Below, in pieces: positions 59,922 to 64,000 of a stretch of 64,000 nucleotides of DNA; position 1 is the stretch's first letter; every line of letters begins with the position of its first letter. The stretch is from NCBI GenBank assembly GCA_963693365.1, contig CAVNZM010000013.1, forward strand, positions 6,510,001-6,574,000. Direction: 5' to 3'. The DNA comes from Amoebidium appalachense (taxonomy: Eukaryota; Ichthyosporea). A model generated the notes under the pieces. That model searched no databases. It worked only from the letters and a program-made list of their open reading frames with translations, and had not been told where the DNA came from. The position numbers and the translations under genes were made by a program.

Positions 59922-60854
59922 CTACACAACGTGCTTCGCCAGGAAGCTCACAGGGTACAGCTTGACCGTGCGCACGTCCCCGTTGACCACCATCTGCGTC
60001 GTCTCGGGCTCGCACCCCATCTCGTCACGCCAGGCCTTGCTGACCATGCGGCCGAGCGCAGAGGCGGACTTGCACTTGATGCCACGGTCGACCACGAACT
60101 TCCCCACCGTGACATAGTCGGAGAGGGTGGTGCCTTCGATGGCCCGCAGACCCTGGTTGGGGAGCAGCATGTTGGAGACCGAGTCGTTGACGAGCTGTCG
60201 CATGCGCGGGTCACGGTCCAGCCCCAGGCGCTCAAGCAGCGCCTCGTACTGGGCGAGGTTGTCCATAGCCATCTTCTGGTTCTCCCTCTCGAGACGCGTG
60301 ATCTCCGCCTCCTCCCGGCGCAGACGCAGCCTCCGCTCCTCCTCCAGCTCCTCGCGGCGGCGCTTGCGGTCAGGGGTCTCGTCCGTGCCGTTGCGGAAGA
60401 ACTCGCGCTCCTCGGGGGTGCTGTTGTCGTAGCGGGCCTCGATCTCCACGATGAGAAGCAAATCGCCAGAGAGGAGGCGCGCCATGTACTGGGCAGAAGT
60501 CTTACGGAAATCATGAGCGCGCTTGCCAGGGAGCAGGTAGATGATCTCGAGGAGGGTGCGGAAGGGGGCAACCGGGGTCACATTTCCCTTTCCGTTTATC
60601 TTCAGGTCTACAACACCCTGCAAAACCTCGGTTCTGAACCCGTTACCACCAGTAACGGGTTCACCCGGAGACTTCCGCATGTCAAACCACGCCTTCCTGG
60701 CAGTGGTGGAACTGCCCACGACCAATTCAATCACATCGAGGACGCTCGCCATCTTGCTGGCTTTGTCGACGCGGACCGTTGCATCCTTGAACTGGGGGAA
60801 CTCCTTCCACAGAAGCGACATGTCCACCTTTGAGTTGCTCTGTCCGGTAGCCAT
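59922..60854 (-). CDS. BRO-like protein, paralog B
   Basis: 310 aa, paralog of 46310-47218. The block from ARYDNSTPEEREFFRNGTDE through ETPDRKRRREELEEERRL is almost residue-for-residue the same in both, while the N-terminal domain has an 8-residue longer loop (EPVTGGNGFRTEV). BRO-like core: MASVLDVIELVVG, FRTLLEIIYLLPGKRAHDFR and QYMARLLSGDLLLIVEIEAR. C-terminal antirepressor-like part: DYVTVGKFVVDRGI and KLYPVSFL. The promoter (TATAAAAG at 60892-60899) and the leader before the ATG are also conserved with paralog A, so the duplication included regulatory DNA. Confidence 0.65.
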   Translation of the reverse strand: MATGQSNSKVDMSLLWKEFPQFKDATVRVDKASKMASVLDVIELVVGSSTTARKAWFDMRKSPGEPVTGGNGFRTEVLQGVVDLKINGKGNVTPVAPFRTLLEIIYLLPGKRAHDFRKTSAQYMARLLSGDLLLIVEIEARYDNSTPEEREFFRNGTDETPDRKRRREELEEERRLRLRREEAEITRLERENQKMAMDNLAQYEALLERLGLDRDPRMRQLVNDSVSNMLLPNQGLRAIEGTTLSDYVTVGKFVVDRGIKCKSASALGRMVSKAWRDEMGCEPETTQMVVNGDVRTVKLYPVSFLAKHVV

Positions 60855-60891
60855 CCTGTGTCAGACTGACCCCAGGTGGCCGTGTGTGCTC

Positions 60892-60899
60892 CTTTTATA
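60892..60899 (-). promoter_or_regulatory. TATA box of BRO-like paralog B
   Basis: TATAAAAG on the minus strand, 38 nt before ATG 60854. About 50 bp further upstream lies TGACATTTCAATGGATAA (60941-60958), a CAATGG box related to GATTGTCAATGGGTAAC upstream of the genes at 63855 and the orphan box at 63106. Confidence 0.65.
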
Positions 60900-60977
60900 C
60901 CTGCGCGTGGCACCCTCAGTCGTGCTGAGGGCAGGTCGGTGCTTATCCATTGAAATGTCAAGCTGCGTGCCGCGGGT

Positions 60978-61012
60978 GACAATTTTGAATGGGTTCCTGC
61001 GCGGGGCTGGGG
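60978..61012. repeat. Copy of upstream block also at 59135
   Basis: GACAATTTTGAATGGGTTCC then TGCGCGGGGCTGGGG. Compared with 59135-59170 the order and most bases are the same. It sits upstream of BRO paralog B. Confidence 0.75.
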
Positions 61013-61165
61013 GGGGGCGGGGGGGGCTGGGGGTGGCTGGGGGGAGCTTGTGAAACTCGTGTGCGCGTGTGCGTTGTGTGCCTCGTGTGCCTCGCAGGCC
61101 TCGCGCGCGCGCGGGTGTGCGTGTGTGTTGTGTGCGCGTGTGCGTTGTGTGCCTCGCGCGCTTGC
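61013..61165. repeat. GC-rich GGCTGGGGG and TGCCTCG repeats
   Basis: Degenerate units GGGGCTGGGGGTGGCTGGGG, then GTGTGCCTCGTGTGCCTCGC and similar. The same units recur at about 61548-61640, 62945-63060, 63171-63345, 63391-63425 and 63961-64000, always between genes. Confidence 0.85.
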
Positions 61166-61198
61166 ATCCAGTGCAAAGTCCATTATTTGTTTACTTTA

Positions 61199-61348
61199 TT
61201 ACTCAGGCAGAACAACCCGGTTTGCCACGCGGTATGCTTGCAAGAGGTTGTCGATGGTGCCTGGTGGGGTAGGGCCGACCCCAGAATACAAAAGGTCCAA
61301 CGTAAAAATTTTCAGTTTGAGTTCCGGTGCAAGGGAAGACCACTGCAT
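61199..61348 (-). CDS. Small open frame, 49 aa, tentative
   Basis: From ATG at 61348 to a stop that begins TAATAAAG, giving a poly(A)-like end as in neighbouring genes. The product (with LAPELKLKIFTLDLLYSGVG and TIDNLLQAYRVANRVVLPE) looks protein-like: a helix resembling the start of an F-box, then a Gly/Pro turn, then a second helix. A second frame starting at ATG 61456 (MSESKQVPNQNP) precedes it, so this may be the 3' part of a frame-broken small gene. No family claim. Confidence 0.35.
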   Translation of the reverse strand: MQWSSLAPELKLKIFTLDLLYSGVGPTPPGTIDNLLQAYRVANRVVLPE

Positions 61349-61678
61349 CGTGCAATCAACATACACAGCGGTTTACAGGCGTGTCAGGAACGAGCAGACT
61401 GTGTACGAGCTGGCATGTCCGAGGATTTTGGTTTGGGACCTGCTTGCTCTCCGACATTTCATTGGCTGCTGAAACTGTGCACTGGCATTGTATGACCGCG
61501 CCGCGATCTGATTGGACCATTAAAATGGGGCATCCATCGACTGCTCATGGTGGCGCTCGCGGGCTCGCGGGCAGGTGCCCGTGTGCCGGTGTGCCCGTGT
61601 GCACGTGTGCCCGCGTGCCTCGCGCGCTGGGTGGGTGTGTGTGTCGTGTTCGCGTGTGCCTTATGTGACTTGTGTCCT

Positions 61679-62041
61679 GTCATCTTGACATCTTGGTGTA
61701 TCCGGTTCTGGCCCTAGGTTTTCCATGTCATAATTGTGTGCACTGGATCTGGGTGATCGTGTAAGGGTCTGATTCGCTTATTGTCATCTTGACATCTTGG
61801 TGTATCCGGTTCTGGGCCTAGGTTTTCCATGTCATAAAGGTATGACTCGCTTATTCATCTTGATCACACCAATTCAAAGCATCATGCCAATGCCGGGCAC
61901 AGCCTATGTTCGCATACGCGTTTCGACCCTTTCACTTTTTTCCTAATCATTAACATTTATCATTCTAGCACACTGAATACATTCAACCATGCACATCTTG
62001 GTGTATTCGGTTCTTGGGCCTATTAGGTTTTCCATGTCATA
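61679..62041. repeat. Three-copy 54-bp repeat
   Basis: Copies at 61679-61732, 61783-61836 and 61993-62041 share CATCTTGGTGTATCCGGTTC and GTTTTCCATGTCATA. Copies 1 and 2 differ at one base. Copy 3 is diverged (an inserted ATTA, TATTCGG for TATCCGG). The short flanking unit GACTCGCTTATTCATCTTG also repeats (about 61770, 61844). Confidence 0.9.
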
Positions 62042-62165
62042 GTTGTGTGGACACAATGTCTTTGATGTAGCAACTCCTGGAAAAACACACATACGCTTCC
62101 AAAACAATCCAGAATACTATTCTGCCTGTTAGGGACACAGAAATCGCTGGTGTGATCCTGTTTGG

Positions 62166-62208
62166 GGAGGTCCTAGAGCTGGTTGTGTTTATTTATTTGG
62201 GGTCTGCA
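62166..62208. repeat. 43-bp repeat, copy 2, as leader of 242-aa gene
   Basis: GGAGGTCCTAGAGCTGGTTG and the following T-rich segment; matches 59673-59715. It ends 3 nt before the ATG at 62212, so here it is the immediate leader. Confidence 0.85.
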
Positions 62209-62211
62209 GAT

Positions 62212-62940
62212 ATGAACCGGCCGGTGGAAAAGAGGGTGCTGTCCAACCCCGAGGAACTGCAAGCCTTTGTCAACGACCCAACGTGGTTTCATCCCGCCGC
62301 GCTCGTTGCGGGTGGGGTCGAGACCCGAGCACTGGGTGTAGTCCGCATCGTCTACCCAGAGCCGCCCGACTTTGCGGACGAATTCGGCACCATTCGCAGG
62401 GGCAGGAGGTCGGTGCTGACTGCCCCACTCAGGTTTGTGTGCAAGCACACGGACTTCTCCGATTCCTGGTATGACCCTCCGCGGGTGACGGCCGACGGCC
62501 GCGCAACGGGCTTCTGGGGGTTTGTTATTGATGCGGGGGGTGACTGGGTTGATGACAAGCTGCTCATGGTGACGTACAGCGCTGCACTGAATGTCTTTCA
62601 GTGGATGGTGGTCTTTAACCATCCGCCGGATTGGGTAGAAGTCATGCCCTACTACACAGAGACCCCCACCTTGATCTTTGAGCGCCCGCTCCCCGGTGTC
62701 CCCACACTCGCACAGACAGTGTCCGTTGGGCTCATCCGAAACATGGCAGCCGAGCCCCATGTGCACAGCCGCTTCGGGATCCACAGAGGCTTATCGGCCG
62801 GGCTGGAGCAGTTGCTGTCCCATGAGGCCATCCAGACCATGCTAGGCTTCGGCAACACGCTCTACGGGCTGCTCGGCATCACCCCCGAGGGGGCTGCGTA
62901 CATGGGCACCACCGACTGGCCCATCGACTACAGCGAGTGA
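62212..62940 (+). CDS. 242-aa protein of unknown function
   Basis: ATG at 62212 is chosen because the upstream extension is the 43-bp repeat leader. The protein is mixed alpha/beta with several Trp (NDPTWFHPAAL, ATGFWGFVIDAGGDWVDDKL, VFQWMVVFNHPPDWVEVMPY). No signal peptide or clear membrane span. The last 40 residues (GLEQLLSHEAIQTMLGFGNT) are helical. I do not recognise a family. Its general beta-rich, Trp-rich character is like the 171-aa protein at 56113-56628, but I see no aligned motif. Confidence 0.55.
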   Translation: MNRPVEKRVLSNPEELQAFVNDPTWFHPAALVAGGVETRALGVVRIVYPEPPDFADEFGTIRRGRRSVLTAPLRFVCKHTDFSDSWYDPPRVTADGRATGFWGFVIDAGGDWVDDKLLMVTYSAALNVFQWMVVFNHPPDWVEVMPYYTETPTLIFERPLPGVPTLAQTVSVGLIRNMAAEPHVHSRFGIHRGLSAGLEQLLSHEAIQTMLGFGNTLYGLLGITPEGAAYMGTTDWPIDYSE

Positions 62941-63441
62941 GGCCCTGCGCGTGGGGGGCTGTGGGGGGCTGTGGGGGGCTGGGGTGGGTGGGGGCGCGGG
63001 TGCCTTGTGAGCGCGTGAGCGCGTGTGCCTCGCGCGCGGATAAATTGGCTATTCACGCGCTTGTGCGCGCGCACGGGGCCTGGGGGCCTGGGGGTTCGTG
63101 TGCCCCTTTTATACCTGCACACCGCTTGACGTTGCCCATTGACAATCACACCTCGCACCGACCTGGTCAGTGCGGCGTGGGTGGCTGGGGGGGGCTGGGG
63201 GGGGCTGGGCGGGGCTGCCGTGGCTGGGGGTGCCTCGTCTGCCTCGCGTGCCTCGCATGCCTCGCGCGCAGAACGGCTGTGTGTGGTGTGTGTGTGTGTG
63301 CCCGTGTGCCTCGCCTGCCGCGCATGCCTCGCGTGCCTCGCGCCGGGTGTGTTCGTGCTTCCTTTATTGTTCCTCGTGTGCCCCCCACAGCCCCCCACAG
63401 CCACCCCCAGCCACCCGCGCCCCGGGGGAGGTGTCACGCCA
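62941..63441. other. Repeat-rich intergenic DNA with orphan promoter
   Basis: Full of GGCTGGGGG, TGCCTCGCG and GTGTGTG units. It contains a TATA box on the minus strand (63106-63113) and, about 20 bp upstream of that, a TGCCCATTGACAATCACACC block that also occurs at 63898-63918. No open frame starts within 100 bp downstream of the TATA box. Confidence 0.55.
63106..63113 (-). promoter_or_regulatory. Orphan TATA box
   Basis: TATAAAAG on the minus strand, with the CAATGGGCAAC block at about 63131-63148 upstream. The downstream minus-strand DNA (63105-62941) has no ATG that opens a credible frame, so it may drive a non-coding RNA or be left from a lost gene. Confidence 0.45.
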
Positions 63442-63855
63442 TCAACGCCCGGACTTCCGAGCCTCTGGCGTAGCGGCGGGTGCCGTGTGCACGGGTGGCG
63501 GGGCACTGTGAGGCCCAACCGGAAACAGCCCGTACAGGATGTCCTCCTCGCACGTCACCATGATCTCGTGCTTGTCCATGATCCTCATGGCGTGCGCGAT
63601 GGTTTCGGCGGGCACGGGCGGGCCGTGGTTGAACAGGTGCACGCGCATCTCCTTGTCGGGGTGGAAGTGGTGGTTCGCCAGCACGTTCGCCATGGCGGTC
63701 TTCCAGTCGGCCAGCTGCTCGACCTGGACGATCTGGTGGTCCGTCAGCACGTCGATGCGCCCGACCTTGGTGAGCGTGTCCTCGACGCCTTCCAGCCGGT
63801 CGGCCAGCTCGTATACGACCATGTTCCGTGCAAACTCAAGCTCGGTGTCCGTCAT
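63442..63855 (-). CDS. 137-aa protein of unknown function
   Basis: ATG at 63855 is used because the longer frame begins with GTG. Largely helical (LEFARNMVVYELADRLEGVE, QVEQLADWKTAMANVLANHH), with a C-terminal Pro/Ala-rich tail. The promoter region (63856-63920) has the block CCATTGACAATCACACATCG, related to that at 63131 but with a poorer TATA-like TTTTATG. No family recognised. Confidence 0.5.
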   Translation of the reverse strand: MTDTELEFARNMVVYELADRLEGVEDTLTKVGRIDVLTDHQIVQVEQLADWKTAMANVLANHHFHPDKEMRVHLFNHGPPVPAETIAHAMRIMDKHEIMVTCEEDILYGLFPVGPHSAPPPVHTAPAATPEARKSGR

Positions 63856-63895
63856 CACATACCGCACACATAAAATTCGCGTGCCGCCCCAACCG

Positions 63896-63925
63896 GGTTA
63901 CCCATTGACAATCACACATCGCACT
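63896..63925 (-). promoter_or_regulatory. CAATGGGTAAC upstream box
   Basis: On the minus strand GTGATTGTCAATGGGTAAC, about 45 nt before ATG 63855. The same box, differing at two or three bases, is at 63131-63155, and a relative is at 60941-60958. Confidence 0.5.
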
Positions 63926-63960
63926 TTCGACCTTGTGTGTGCGCCCGACAATGTTGCGGC

Positions 63961-64000
63961 GCGTGGGGGGCTGGGGGTGGCTGGGCGGGGCTGCCGTGGC
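63961..64000. repeat. GGCTGGGGG repeat at window end
   Basis: GGCTGGGGGTGGCTGGGCGG then GGCTGCCGTGGC. The same phrase GGCGGGGCTGCCGTGGCTGGG is present at about 63208-63228. Confidence 0.8.

Larger units (their letters stand above)
61349..62211. other. Long intergenic region
   Basis: Contains a CCAAT-type box (TGATTGGACC, about 61510), GC-rich TGCCTCG repeats (61548-61640) and three copies of a 54-bp repeat (61679-62041). I see no long conserved coding frame. It is the longest gene-poor stretch of the right piece and might hold an origin or long regulatory region. Confidence 0.45.

Noticed and set aside
61050-61495. Plus-strand frames of 140-168 codons
   Set aside because: They are translations of TGCCTCG/GTGTG repeats followed by the antisense of a small minus-strand frame; no protein-like features of their own.

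Overview
The window is two unlike pieces of DNA joined by a run of exactly 500 N (33285-33784).

Left piece (1-33284). This is nuclear DNA of an intron-rich eukaryote, most likely a protist or alga; the sequence does not identify it further. GT-AG introns are stuffed with (CA/GT)n, (CT)n and very long poly-C/poly-G runs. Three spliced host genes can be read: a 7-exon gene for an alpha-helical protein with two BTB domains (700-8036, +), part of an RGS-domain gene (about 10126-11496, -), and an 8-exon gene for a membrane-anchored alpha/beta hydrolase (18365-24345, -). The rest is AT-richer intergenic DNA with a 24-bp perfect hairpin (8333-8385), a 250-bp direct repeat (13771-14326), and a diverged inverted repeat with arms of about 2.75 kb (27645-33284) that runs straight into the gap.

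Right piece (33785-64000). This is GC-rich, gene-dense and virus-like: about 33 genes, mostly intergenic spaces of tens of bases, TATA boxes about 35-40 nt before several ATGs, and AATAAA at or just after several stops. Recognisable products are an aquaporin, a poxvirus A22-type RNase H-fold resolvase, a Nudix protein, MSV199/BRO/KilA-N and T5orf172 proteins, two Cys-protease-like paralogs, two ADP-ribosyltransferase-like candidates, a possible retropepsin-like protein, two capsid (penton/minor capsid)-like paralogs, a Cys-rich tail-anchored protein recalling the A16/G9/J5 entry-fusion family, and several small membrane, myristoylated or mucin-like surface proteins. This mix suggests a fragment of a large nucleocytoplasmic-type dsDNA virus, or an endogenous copy. 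No DNA polymerase, packaging ATPase or double-jelly-roll major capsid protein is visible, so the family cannot be fixed.

Layout on the right: 33785-41784 is a tight minus-strand block (virion-type proteins, aquaporin, ART-like genes). 41915-47218 mixes strands (a spliced BRO-like gene, coiled-coil, membrane and Nudix genes, first BRO paralog). 47411-56109 is mostly plus strand (acidic 713-aa protein, first protease paralog, surface-protein cluster, second capsid-like protein, KilA-N and T5orf172). 56113-63855 holds the resolvase, the second protease and BRO paralogs, and repeat-rich intergenic DNA. The most notable points are a GT-AG intron inside a conserved viral domain, homopolymer-linked frame breaks, duplicated promoter/leader blocks, and a scaffold join that leaves the virus-host relation unproven.
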